A DNA stretch of 64,000 bases, taken from contig CP136061.1 in assembly GCA_032622095.1 (NCBI GenBank), positions 221,309,148-221,373,147 of the forward strand, given 5' to 3'. The stretch is from Siphonodentalium dalli. Taxonomy: Eukaryota > Mollusca > Scaphopoda > Gadilida > Siphonodentaliidae. Positions 38,037 to 49,060 of this stretch are shown one piece after another. Within the stretch, counting starts at the first letter, position 1; every line of letters begins with the position of its first letter. The position numbers and the translations under genes were made by a program. Below the pieces are notes generated by a model. It did no database searches and was not told the DNA's origin. It was given only the letters and a program-made list of their open reading frames with translations.

Positions 38037-38510
38037 TTAAAGGGGCGCTATACATCACAGAGATAGGCAATTTTGTTATTTACTCCCATTGACATAACTT
38101 TCAAGTTATATTATGTTCGTGTTATATGAGTTTTGTATAAACCTAATTTAGCGACGAAAATATTGATCTTAGAAATAAAAATATTACGATTTCAAACTGC
38201 GCGCCATGTTTTTGACCTTCACTAGAGAAGACGCAGGTTGCAGGATGAACCGGAAGTTCAATTGATGCCTGCAATCTGTTCCATCGAACAATCTCACTCC
38301 CTATAAAAGTACTTGACGCTTTATGAATCTTGTTTCTTCTCTTTTTTTCAGAATCGGTTATAGCGGGACTTCCTTTTGCATGTAACATGAATTATTGTTT
38401 TGTTCGCAACTCAATAATGTTCGTCGTAAACGGCCGTCGATAAAAGACATACAACGGGATCGCAATTGTCACCGGGAATTTATTGGAATTGGGGTACAGT
38501 ACCCCTTTAA
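38037..38510. mobile_element. Element H-like 474-bp TTAA block (TTAAAGGGG ends)
   Basis: TTAAAGGGGCGCTATACA at the left and the inverse of TTAAAGGGGTACTGTACCCC at the right (TTAA 38037-38040, 38507-38510). The inverted ends match only over the first ~9-12 bases. It may be a transposon or two chance TTAAAGGGG words. Confidence 0.5.
38143..38388 (-). pseudogene. Possible degraded exon with FIGSE..RW..L motif
   Basis: An 81-codon frame reading ...KIHKASSTFIGSEIVRWNRLQASIELPVHPA.... The spacing F-I-G-x-E-x3-R-W-x2-L-x5-L resembles a short motif I have seen near the N-terminus of many uncharacterised invertebrate proteins (FIG.E..RW..L...L.L..H). It lacks the usual continuation (A.FLL). It lies within the TTAAAGGGG-flanked block. 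Weak identification; it could be chance. Confidence 0.25.
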
Positions 38511-39325
38511 TGTAAGATAGTGGGTTCATTGTCAAATAATGTATACAGCATCAACCATGGATGGCAATGGCATAGTTCGTAAATTAAAATGACACATGTC
38601 TTACCAACAAATTTAAAGGCTAGTCTTAATATCAACAAAACTCTAATTTCCCCAAAGGAAATTTTTACGCTATCACGCACACTATACACACAAAAGCACA
38701 TGGTCACCATACACTTTACAACGCGGAGAGCAAGTCGACACGCACTCGATGACAATAGATCAGACATATGAGAAATGGGGTTATGCAAATATCACCCTTT
38801 AATACAGTTGGGGGAGTCAATCATGAATCTGGTAAGTTGTGTACATTGGCGCCTTAGATCGTCTCTGGGTCATGGTGTCACTGTGATAAGGTGAAGATCG
38901 CTGACCGAATTTCTCCCAGATATCGACATTCCCCATCTGGGACATACGGCTTCTGTTTGCGCCAAAGTAGTCCGGGGCCCAGAAAGTCACGTATTCCCAC
39001 TACAATCAAGAACCAATTCTGGCACTGACAGCTAATTTTATGAAATGATTTCCATAAGTGTTGATAAAATGATTTTCGCCTCGATCCATAGAAACAGTTC
39101 TGGTTTGTTTCGTCGGAGACAATGAAACATATTATGTTCATTCTAGCTAGATCATTGGCTTAATTTTTCGGGAAAATCGTTATGACTTATAACTAGGCAT
39201 CTAGTCTTTGTTGTTTATATACGAGCTATTCTTAGAATGGGTAGAAGCACTGGTTTACTGTGATATGTTCATTGCTTCATACATGTGCGCGTGAACACAT
39301 TACCATTCATTATCGAAATGGCAAT
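38511..39325. other. No recognisable gene
   Basis: Minus-strand frame 38878-39141 (87 codons, ...SDETNQNCFYGSRRKSF...) is unrecognised. Confidence 0.4.
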
Positions 39326-39681
39326 TTAAAGTGATGTGAAACACCCCGTTAGGGTAGAAATTGAGAATAATCTTGTTCAAAATATTTTTTTTTAGAATTA
39401 TTATATCCAAATAGACAATACACGTCGTCATTCTTATATATTAATTAAATGCAGTGACTCTCGATGGCGAAATCGTTTTCGTTAGTTTATCGCCCATAGA
39501 TGCGTCCCGAATCAAGTAGTAAATGTTTACAATTTAGCGTTGTTAAAACGATATTTTCTATGGAGTGGGATGGTCGATTTGCTTCAAATTTTCGGCGATG
39601 TTACATTCCTCCAGTTGGCATAGCGCCCGAATATTAACTTATCAGTTTCACGTACCGAACAAGTACATAATATATCTTTAA
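39326..39681 (+). mobile_element. Element G copy 1, 356 bp, TTAA ends
   Basis: TTAAAGTGATGTGAAACAC to ATATATCTTTAA, with TTAA at both edges. About 80-85% like 42481-42856 by eye (GCAGTGACTCTCGATGGCGA, GTCCCGAATC.AGTAGTAAAT, ACCGAACAAGTACATAATAT). Inverted ends are very short. Confidence 0.75.
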
Positions 39682-40522
39682 GATCGGCAACTCGTGCAGA
39701 TCGGGGTTAGAACTAATACAACCTAGTCCAATCCAGACTGCGATGGTGTTATCCACGACTTATGCAACCCACATCGGCTATATGAGGACATCCTTCGATA
39801 ACTATATATAGCACATATTGGGGGTGGTTGCAGATGAACACATGCACATACCACATACATGCACTGGTTGATGGACAAAGAGGAAACGTGGGGTCAATTT
39901 ATATGGCTTATATGGGCATAATTTATTTATATATATTCAATTTTGCTAAAGGAATATCATTTACCCCCTACCCCATTCCCTGATAACTCTGCCATTTGTC
40001 TTCCTTGGCTCCTTTGTTTTTATAAAATAATGATACGGGTCTCAGTGCGTTAATCTATGTTCTTAACATATAATATACGCTATAGGTTAACGCCTTGAGA
40101 CCCATGTAATTAGTAATACCGTTTGTTACACTCAAAATCGCGATTTAGAGTGTAGAAGGAAATGAATGCTTTCTCTCGTGTATGTAACAATTTATGAATC
40201 TACGTCCGCCCCAATCAATTTATCCAGGAGTTGCATTGATCACCTGATATTTCTGCCTATTCGACAGTCTATATATCGTCTGCATGCTTTGTATATAGTT
40301 CCATAAAAATAGGTTATCGGAATTCAAGCGTTGCAGATCAATACGCTGATTCGCACATGCAGTATGTAGAACGCCCGCCGAGTTGCGGCCGCCTCTTTGT
40401 TCACGATGCACCGAGTATTTCACTATTTTTCCTTGAGATGAAATCCATAACTAAGAATGAGACAATGGTAGACATGTAAATCCCTATATCACAGTTTTAA
40501 TCGAGGTAGAATTGACATATCT
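39682..40522. other. No recognisable gene
   Basis: A small inverted pair, GGGTCTCAGTGCGTTAA (40036) and TTAACGCCTTGAGACCC (40087), frames about 70 bp. Nothing else. Confidence 0.45.
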
Positions 40523-41120
40523 TTAACCCTATCTTTAGTAAATACTCATTCACGGTGTGTAATTACGTGGTTTCGAGATTGGTGAGTACATTCAAAATGT
40601 GCAACGCAAACGCACAAAAACATAATATATGGGGAACTGACACAAAAACAAAGCATCTTGACTGTTACGAGCATATGCTATAGTTTATTTTAAAAACAAG
40701 TTGATACTTTATTTGTTCGGAAATACTCAGTAGTTTTCTATAACATTCTGACCAAAGTTGCCAGTCGGAGTTTCATACATCTATATATATATAGGAAAAT
40801 CCTTCGACTGACAACTTTGGTCAGAATGTTGGAGCAAACAGCTGTGAGTTTGGACACAAATGAGATATCAGCTTGTTTGAAAAATAGTACAACATATTCT
40901 CGTAGCTGCCAAAAGACTATGTAATATATCATTATCCTATTGTATTACCCTTTCCACATTTCTGGTCGCGTTTGCGAACGCCTTGGCCATTTTGAATGCA
41001 TGATAATCATCAACTCGAAACCACGTGATTCCCCACCGTGTCATTGACAAGTATATATAGTTCCCTTAGAAAATGTTCAGATTTCCAGTTATCTGAACAT
41101 TACCCATCAATGAATAGGGA
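40523..41120 (+). mobile_element. Element B copy 4, split by a Transib-like insertion
   Basis: Left piece 40523-40550 (TTAACCC.ATCTTTAGTAAATACTCATT) and right piece 41041-~41120 (TCATTGAC ... TTATCTGAACATTACCCATCAATGAATA) together follow the order of element B copy 1. The right terminus is not preserved. Confidence 0.7.
40551..41040. mobile_element. Element C, 490-bp Transib-like non-autonomous element
   Basis: Termini CACGGTG and CACCGTG open imperfect inverted ends of roughly 60 bp (GTG.GGAAT.ACGTGGTTTCGAG ... CATTCAAAATG). The element is flanked by TCATT on both sides (40546-40550, 41041-41045); the uninterrupted B copy at 8143 has AAATACTCATTGATGAG at this point, so TCATT was duplicated. 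A 5-bp duplication and a CACGGTG start are the Transib signature (Transib transposase is related to RAG1). An internal inverted pair (TTCTGACCAAAGTTGCCAGTC / GACTGACAACTTTGGTCAGAA) adds a hairpin. No transposase. Confidence 0.78.
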
Positions 41121-42480
41121 TCCTTGCACTTAAAATGAAAAATGCGTTTGTATGTTGTAACAATATGCTATACAGTTCTATTAGTTCATATGTTCTATTA
41201 TTATAACTATTATTAGCTCATAAATACGTTATACTGTTTAAAATTGATATATATCACACGCTGTTGGTTTACCGGATAGACACCACAGACGTTCTGATGT
41301 CTCAAGTAAATATCGAATCATATTTATAAAGATAGTGTTTCATACACTGTTTCTCTGGGAAATTTGAGCGATATATATATGAGTTGTTGACAAACCTTCG
41401 GATTTGGTTCCATCTGGAACCAAAGAAGAGTGGAACCAAACTGCTGGGTTCTATGTTTGTAAATGAAATAAATGGATAAAGCATTCAATATAAAACAAGA
41501 CAGTGTTTTTCGGATGACTCTTCTTCTTCTTCTTCTTCTTCCAAACGTGCATAGTATCTAAATAAAAAGAAAATAATTATTCGAAAATTTGTCCTGGAAA
41601 CATGAGTACATCTATATAACTGGACATGGTCAAGATATTCGTCGAATTTCCCATTCATATATAGTGCTACATTTAGGAATTTAGCAAAAGATTCCGACCA
41701 AACTTCCCACTCTGGTCGGAATCCAGGTGGGATTGTGGGATCCCGGTGATAGTTTTTACTCGGTTACCCCCAATTTGTGACCCGGAAAAGGGGGGTAATG
41801 GGACACATTTTATACACCGAGATAGCCTCAGTTTTGTTGTTGGCGAAATCATCTCAGTTTCTCGAAGATGGAAATTCAAAATATTTGCTGGAACTGAACT
41901 GCATTCAAAGTAAACTATATATAGACATTATATAGTTAATGAGTTAAATATATGTTGAAATCCACAGGGAGACAGTTCATGAGACATAATATGTGGCAGT
42001 TTTGAGCCAAGCTCAAAACAGAGTTCAGTCCCCTCGCTACGCTATGTCTGACCGCTGCCGGCATGTGTATTTTCTTAATTAAATCTAACATTTTTTATTG
42101 AAGTGTTTTGTCAGTTACAATTCATTCTGGCTTGATCTAGACAATTTTGAAATGAATATGGGCAGTTCGGTTTCTCAGAATAATGCAGAATGAATTTTAA
42201 TCTACAAAAGGATCAAATAAATAAACATGACATTTCTTTACATTACGTGTAGGTGTGGGCAGTGGTAAAACCTGCATTATAGGGGCCTGAACTCTGCATG
42301 GAGCTTGGTTTTAAGCATGCAGAAACATATTACTAAAAACTAAATTAAATTGAAACCTTACGAAAATTCCCAATACTGAAACCTGATGTTGTTTTCTAGT
42401 AAATGTGCTCACGTGTTTATTAGTTCAGTAGACTCATTTTAACAGGGAAACTATTTTTATCAAAGTGTTGGTTTGGGAGA
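41121..42480. other. No gene; CTT microsatellite and small hairpin
   Basis: (CTT)n at 41517-41541. A short hairpin GATTCCGACCA.A...TGGTCGGAATC at 41691-41724. Minus frame 41673-41879 unrecognised. Confidence 0.45.
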
Positions 42481-42856
42481 TTAAAGTGATGTGAAACACT
42501 CCGGTAGGGTGATCAAATAGAAATGTAGATTAATCTTGTTCAAAGTAGGTATTTTTTACAAATATTATATCCAAATTAACAATAAACACCGTCATTCTTA
42601 TATATTAATTAAATGCAGTGACTCTCGATGGCGAAATCATTTTCGTCAGTTTATCTCCGATTGATGCGTCCCGAATCGAGTAGTAAATATTTACAGTTGA
42701 GCGTTGTTCAGACGATGTTTTATATTGAGTGGTACGGTCGATTTGCTTCAGATTTACGGTGATGTTAGTAGAATGCTAAATTCCTACAGTTGGCATAGCT
42801 CCTGGATACTATCTTATCAGTTTCACGCACCGAACAAGTACATAATATGTCTTTAA
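42481..42856 (+). mobile_element. Element G copy 2, 376 bp, TTAA ends
   Basis: Same order of blocks as copy 1, with TTAA at 42481-42484 and 42853-42856. Longer by about 20 bp because of a small insertion near the right end. Confidence 0.75.
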
Positions 42857-43514
42857 ATGTATATATGGTCCGATTGTTTTCAAGTGGCATAGACCACGTG
42901 TTATAAAGTCACTTTCACTCATCGTAAATTCAGCTTTATTGACTTCGGCTTTTAGCCATCGAGCAAAGAACGTTCTAACTATATCGATGGCGGCTTGGTT
43001 ATATATGTAAAAATGGTAGAAAAGTTCAGTAGAATCATATAGAGAAGGAAATTATTGTTGGACTTGTATGGTGCATCTATGGAAGTATATGCTCTCTCAA
43101 TTATATTGACGATGATTCACAGATCGTGGTTATCCATCACCTGACTCTATAATATGACACTTGAAAATATCTGGGCTATGTCATGAAGACTTTGAGTGTG
43201 CCAACAGTTACTTGCACCAGCGGTATCTTCTTGTCCGACATAATACACAAATGCGTGAGATAAACCACTCCTGAGGCTTAACAATTTGTTACCTCCCCCC
43301 TCCACCCCATCCCCTGACGAAATATATGCACATGGCTGCCAAATTACGCCAACCTTTCTTATGAATACACAAATACCCCGTTTAGTTCCCAATATATTCA
43401 CATATTCATACATATCATTGTGAATTACATGCACTAACACATTTCTTCTCAATATGTAGTGTTATATCGACGATGAGAGTATCAAATAAATTGAATTGCA
43501 TTGCATTGCAATAG
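42857..43514. other. No recognisable gene
   Basis: Minus frame 43147-43452 (101 codons) shows no family features. Confidence 0.4.
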
Positions 43515-43975
43515 TTAAATATGCATAATCCGAATTAACGGTCGCAAATTACTATTGGCTTCGGGGGGGGGGGGGGTGATATTTGATTCCGAGTCGAGGA
43601 ACCCACCCATCAAAGCTCAGAGTGATCATATATCGATGTTTGAAATTTATTATTTTTCACCACCGATCATTTCAAGTGGCCCAGTAAACAGTCGACGAGA
43701 AGGTGGTTGCGGAACAAATTGCGGATGAAGATGGACTACTGTAAAATCAAGTGGCATTTTTGTGTCAGATATTTGACAAACCGGCAAAATTTCGTTGAAC
43801 AAATTGTTGATAAATAACAGGTTTTGGGCAATTTTATACTATAGTTTACTGTGGTTAGGATTAATTTTGGGCAATTACTAGATTCTGATAACTGAAGCGG
43901 CATTTCAAAAAATGTTGTTGTTGTTGTTGGAATCTGATGATATGGGGACCATCGAATCGGATTGAGTACCTTTAA
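43515..43975 (-). mobile_element. Element F copy 1, ~461 bp, TTAA ends
   Basis: Left TTAAATATGCATAATCCGA is a diverged form of TTAAAGGTACTCAATCCGA; the right end GGATTGAGTACCTTTAA is intact. Shared blocks: GATTC.GAGTCGAGGAACCCA, ATCAAAGCTC, AAATCAAGTGG, (TTG)n, GGGGACC. Its CTTCGGGGG has expanded to a 14-G run (43563-43576). Confidence 0.78.
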
Positions 43976-45515
43976 GTGATAAACAAAAATATACTAGTTG
44001 AAGATATAACTTTATTTATGAAAGATCTAGTAAATGTTCCATATGACTATCAATGTTATAACATGCCACCTTAAATTCATAACCCGAATTAGGAACAATG
44101 AAATTATTTTCCTACTATAAACAACTATATGGGAAATTATTGGTCGATGATCAGCAAACCGTGAGCTAAGGAGCCCTCCCCGACACGGGGTCCCTGTTCG
44201 TGCTGCACGCATGCAATAAGCGAGATCACTGATCGAGTCGGGGCCGTATAAATTGGATTCTTCCAGCCCGTTCCGTGTTTTCAGAGATTCACCCAGCCCC
44301 GGTTGCGTGGTTTTAGTGCAACAAGTCAAAGTTCCTGAGTAGCATTTCCATATATGGAGCTTTTGAATATTCATGATTTCCATATGTGGAAATATTACTC
44401 CAGAACTTTGACCTGAGCACTAAAACCACGAAACCGGGCCCGGTGGATACAATATGGCCTCGAGTTAGTGACAGTACTAGTGCGTATGCACAGTATCAAT
44501 TAATAGCGCGAGGCCAGGGATCGCATACATGCGCGGTCTGGTGGTTAATAATCAAGGCGACTCACAACAAAGAATATTGGGTATTCCAACAACTAGGTCA
44601 GTATATAATGTATGTCAGTAGTTCCATTGCAGTATGGATCTGCTTTGACGCCGTGCATTATCGCATACAATGCTGCATTCATCTAATATGTCGATAAGCA
44701 ATCCATGACTGTGCGTTAAAGGCCCTCAAGAACAATCGCGCTGACATCAAGTGCCCTCACGGGGGCCCGTGCATGCTGCGTGGCGTGAAGCTATAAACGA
44801 CGCCATGACAACGCATGACATCAAACCGAACACTATCATGAAAGACGCGCGCGGCTCATACGGGATGGTTTGTGTCCAGAATTTGTCTGATCCATATGTT
44901 CTGTGTCAAAGTAACCCATCTTAATTATAATTACATTATTTCGTCACGTATTCACTGCCATATATGCCTGCGCCCCGGTGTGACAACGTGCATGCAGATC
45001 ACGACACGAATCTATCTGCGTTGTTTCTATATAGAACGTGAATGGATCCACAACTGACTGTCATAAACTTATGTCAGAGTATATTATACAGAGAAATGCC
45101 ATTGCCTGCAATAAAAAAATGTTTTCTATAGATTCTTATATTAGGCTGTTTGTCCGTGGATCCGCGCGTAATTGGTGGTGTACGTTTCCTAATATATAAG
45201 GGTATACATGCATACATGCAACATAATACATCTGGTCCGACTGCTCAAATTGTTTTCTGGTGATAACTTATAACTGCAAGACAGAGATCTGCCCCCTCGC
45301 TATATATGCTGGTCAGACCACTGCATGCCACCATGTCCGTAATGTTATACTTACATTTAGGGGGGGGGGGGCACAAGTTTTACTTAAATTCAGCAAAAAA
45401 CGGCAAGAGATTTTCAACAACGAATTTCTCTGGATTTATCTGACAAAAAATCTTGAGTTTGTCATATCATCATCTTCATGAAGGTCCTTCATTGTATATA
45501 GAATCGGAGCAATTA
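43976..45515. other. No gene; 146-bp inverted repeat at 44298-44443
   Basis: Arms TGGTTTTAGTG..CA.GTCAAAGTTC and inverse meet at TTCCATATATGGAG / TTTCCATATGTGGAAA. A 12-G run lies at 45360-45371. Open frames of up to 118 codons overlap the inverted repeat and are not recognised. Confidence 0.5.
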
Positions 45516-45915
45516 TTAACCCTTTACCCAACAAACCGGCCAAAACCGGCCAAATAAAGCTTCAACAGCCTAAAATATCTTCGGTCTGTCTCAATAGAAC
45601 CATACACATATGGATATCATTGGAACCGGCTCCTTGACCACATTGTGATAGTTACAGTTATGCCCTGTGCCAATGCATTCTCTTATATATGCGAGTCGAC
45701 CATAGGTCGCCTCGCATATATAAGAGAATGCATTGGCCTAAAACAAATCTTTTTTTAACACTTTTTACCATTTTTTCTTACATTCTTTAACAATTTTATA
45801 TTTTTTAATGTGTTAAGCCAATGCATTCTCTTATATATGCGAGGCGACCTATGGTCGACTCGCATATATAAGAGAATGCATTGGCACAGGGCCCTTCTGT
45901 TGGGTAAAGGGTTAA
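45516..45915 (+). mobile_element. Element A copy 4
   Basis: 400 bp between TTAA 45516-45519 and 45912-45915. Nearly identical to copies 1 and 3, including both 69-bp mirror-image palindromes. Confidence 0.92.
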
Positions 45916-46226
45916 GGGACAAAAAAAAAAAAATGGATTTTAATACATTTGAGAGGTTAAAAATATTATTGATTTGTTGTCCGTTTCGGTACCAAGAACT
46001 GTTAGAATAGTTAATAATTTCACACAAAACTCCAATCACCAAATATATGCTTCAGTTGTATCATATAGTGTTGCGTTAGAATTTTAATTGCATAATATAA
46101 CATACCCCCATATATTACAACGAAGACTAAAGCAGTCACGAATATTCCAGCTCAAAGAAAACAGATGTTGATAAGCAGTGTGATCCACTCAAGCAGGGAG
46201 CAATCAACTGGAATTAGGCCACAGTG

Positions 46227-46438
46227 TTAAAGGCTAATGCACAGTAAATCCGGTCATTTATGGGACCACTTCTTGAGTCATAAATTCATTTTCATTATCA
46301 TTACCATTTTGTTGATCGTTCATGGAGCACACGAGTGTATATTAGAACTAATCCATTGCTCAAATTCATTCAGTTGTTGCAAATATTCTGTCGAATAGTC
46401 CTATAAATGGCCGGATTTAGTGTACAGTGCCCCTTTGA
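46227..46438. mobile_element. ~212-bp MITE with AAATCCGGCCATTTATAG ends
   Basis: Left TTAAAGGCTAATGCACAGTAAATCCGGTCATTTATGGGACCA pairs with the right inverse starting TCAAAGGGGCACTGTACACT. The inverted ends cover about 42 bp. The left TTAA is kept and the right has become TTGA. Confidence 0.7.
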
Positions 46439-46546
46439 GAGATATGGTTGGCAGCTTTATCTTGGTTATGAACCCATGACCCAGAACTCACCTCAGCCCA
46501 ATTTTTCATTGATCAATAGGCATGGCATAAAATTCTCAAATATAGC

Positions 46547-46561
46547 GGGGGGGGGGGGGGG
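46547..46561 (+). repeat. Poly-G tract, 15 G
   Basis: Uninterrupted G run preceded by AAATATAGC. Confidence 0.9.
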
Positions 46562-47026
46562 TGTAATAAAAACAATTGCAGGAAGGTATGCAGCCCGAGG
46601 GGGAAACAAAAAATATTGTTTACTAAAGATCTTTTGTGGCCATATTTGACATTTGTAACAGTTTAAAACATATTATAAGAATTTTTAACTGCAAAAACAC
46701 CATATTTATGTTACTGGGACATCATATGGGCCTTAGTAGATATGACATTAAGCTTTGGCATGTTGCATATGGGACGGTGGGGTGAAACAATCCCTCCCGT
46801 CACCCCTCGGAAAGAAGCTTCCAGAAATGTAAAACTGAAATAAATAAACTTGTCCTGCTGTAACTGAAGCCTAGATCATTGTGTGCATGGAAAATGGAAA
46901 AAGAGCGAGCAACTGTCTCAAACATTAATGTGACTATCACTGGCTAGAAAATAACTGTCATCAGTGCATCAAGCCAATCGGTGAATTATTTGCATGTCTA
47001 TCAACTTAGATAATCTCTCACAAGAC

Positions 47027-47180
47027 TTAAAGGTACTCAATCCGATCCTAAGTTACTATTTCTTTGGCTTCGGGGGTAAAAGATATTTGATTCGAGTCGA
47101 GGAACCCACCCATCAAAGCTCCGAGTGATCAGATATCGATTTTTGAAATTTGTTATTTCTCGAGATGTGTAATAATATGA
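47027..47180 (+). mobile_element. Element F copy 4, left part only
   Basis: TTAAAGGTACTCAATCCGATC through GGCTTCGGGGGTAAAA, TTGATTCGAGTCGAGGAACC and TCTCGAGATGTGTAATAATAT, then unrelated sequence. Confidence 0.75.
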
Positions 47181-48025
47181 TCATATCAAATTAGTGGGAA
47201 ATTGTCTGATATAGTAGTATACAGTGATCCAATCAGAACGAACCGTTTCGAAATTAGAAATACGACAATTTAGAATCAATTAAAGATAACAAAATTATCG
47301 AGAAACCCTGATAATACGTCATTTTAGAACACGATTTTCTCGAAACTTTGCCTCTGAGCGATTTTCAAGCTTGATCCGAGTTGAGGGACATCTCAGTGTG
47401 CCCCTCTGAGCGATACATGGCTATTTCGATAAGAAATAAGAATTTGTTCACGCTCACTGAAGCATGCAAGCACATTTGAAGCAATGAACACTCATATATA
47501 TATACTGAGTCAGTTCCTTCATAATCTGACACATATATACAATGTATATATATAGTTCCCACGTTCGATATATATACTAGTAGTTTAAACATATACTTTA
47601 TTCCAGCACAAAGAATATACATAAATGTACAGATACATATAAGACATACCATATTGAGACAGAGTACAATTGTTGATATATCATTTGGGAGATATTGAGA
47701 CATGTTACGTCGGTTGGAATTGGAGACGACAGTCAGCTATTATATATATAAGCTTTTTGTGGTCGTTCCGTCAAGTTATGGGAAGATGATACCCACTTCT
47801 ATTCTCGGTACCATGCCGTCTCATGAATACCTCACTATAGATACATTTATTTTCAATACCTCCATTTCTGGAGAAGAATATTTACAGCAAGGTATTTACA
47901 ATTGTGTACATAACAAGTGTGAACAATGTACAATCTATAAGATGAGTGGCAGGGCATGTAACAGTTGGGTAAGTTGCGGTTGATGCCTGACATATGATGG
48001 CGTGTGGAATCATCTACGCTGGTGG
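47181..48025. other. No independent gene; may include LINE 3' tail
   Basis: Sequence downstream (on the minus strand) of the LINE remnant; it may hold its 3' untranslated tail. Plus-strand frames at 47702-47983 and 47994-48209 are opposite to or beyond the LINE and are not recognised. Confidence 0.35.
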
Positions 48026-48601
48026 TCATAGGTTTCCTCTAAGCAGGGAGCACACGACAAGAAGATACGCAGCGGAGAACAGAATTATTGTATGCTTGTT
48101 CTCGATTAGATGGTGTGGTTGTCCTGGAATGTTCCCCCCAAGAATCAGTGCTGAAAGTTCTTCGTCGCTCAAAGAATCGTGCATGAATATAAATACAGAC
48201 ACTCCATAGTGGTTGAGAATAGTCTCCCAGTAGCTATTACGTAATGAAAGAATAACTTCCGACGGGCAATACCTCATTGTGTGGAGAAGTTCGTTGTTGT
48301 ACTGCTGATCACAGGCACGGCATGTCAGATGGTTAATATACGTCGTCTTATTGAGTAAAATAGCAAGATTCCGAAGTTGAACTGAGCAATTTGGGTATTG
48401 TCTAAGAAGTGTCCACCTTGAGGAAGGTGAATCAGATGGCCGAGGAAGTTCAACTTTTTGATGTGGATTTCGGACTCAAGAGGCAGGAGTCCCAACAAGC
48501 TGAGAGCGACGTCTGTTGATATGCGTCCAGGAAGAGTTTTCTATGTGTTTAACACAGCATAGGAAAGCTCGTTCTAGTGAGATGTGTATAGAACGTGTAC
48601 T
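48026..48601 (-). pseudogene. LINE ORF2 C-terminal remnant
   Basis: Minus-strand frame interrupted once, by TGA at 48476-48478, and readable on both sides in the same phase. The upstream piece includes ISLERAFLCCVKHIENSSW. The downstream 149 codons include SSRWTLLRQYPN, LAILLNKTTYINHLTCRAC and LLHTMRYCPSEV. C-R-A-C-x10-H-x3-C fits the Cys-Cys-His-Cys knuckle found after the reverse transcriptase in many non-LTR retrotransposons, preceded by the usual W..L......Q.R...LL region. The frame ends LLRGNL-stop. The reverse transcriptase itself is missing: the sequence turns into the GA microsatellite upstream. The clade is not assigned. Confidence 0.6.
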
Positions 48602-48689
48602 GACTTGTGTGTATATATATGATAAAATTATGTAGATCTGATGTCGAGAAGCGTGAAGAGTATAGGAGCGGTTATAACAGAGATCGAGG

Positions 48690-48693
48690 GGTG

Positions 48694-48767
<74 letters not shown>

Positions 48768-48792
48768 CGAGAGAGATAGAGAGCGAGAGGGC

Positions 48793-48834
<42 letters not shown>

Positions 48835-49060
48835 GAGAGAGCGAGAGAGAGAGAGAGAGAGAGAGGACGAGAGGGCGAGGGAGAGAGAGAGAGAGAGTTA
48901 GAGGAGAGAGAGAGAGAGAATATAAGAGGGGGCAATGCATATTACAGCTTTGGATATATAGAGAGAGTTAGAGTTAGAGAGAGAGACAGAGAGAGAGGGA
49001 GATAGAGAGAGAGAGAGAATATAAGAGGGGGCAATGCATATTACAGCTTTGTATATATAG
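48690..49060. repeat. GA-rich compound microsatellite with ~100-bp duplication
   Basis: (GA)n with GATA and GAGGGC variants, 48690-48918. Then GAATATAAGAGGGGGCAATG-CATATTACAGCTTTG occurs twice (48917 and 49017), duplicating part of the tract. Minus-strand Ser/Leu-rich frames are artefacts. Confidence 0.92.

Noticed and set aside
48476-48940. Ser/Leu repeat protein on the minus strand
   Set aside because: Translation of the (GA)n microsatellite; only its last ~38 codons, which belong to the LINE remnant, are meaningful.
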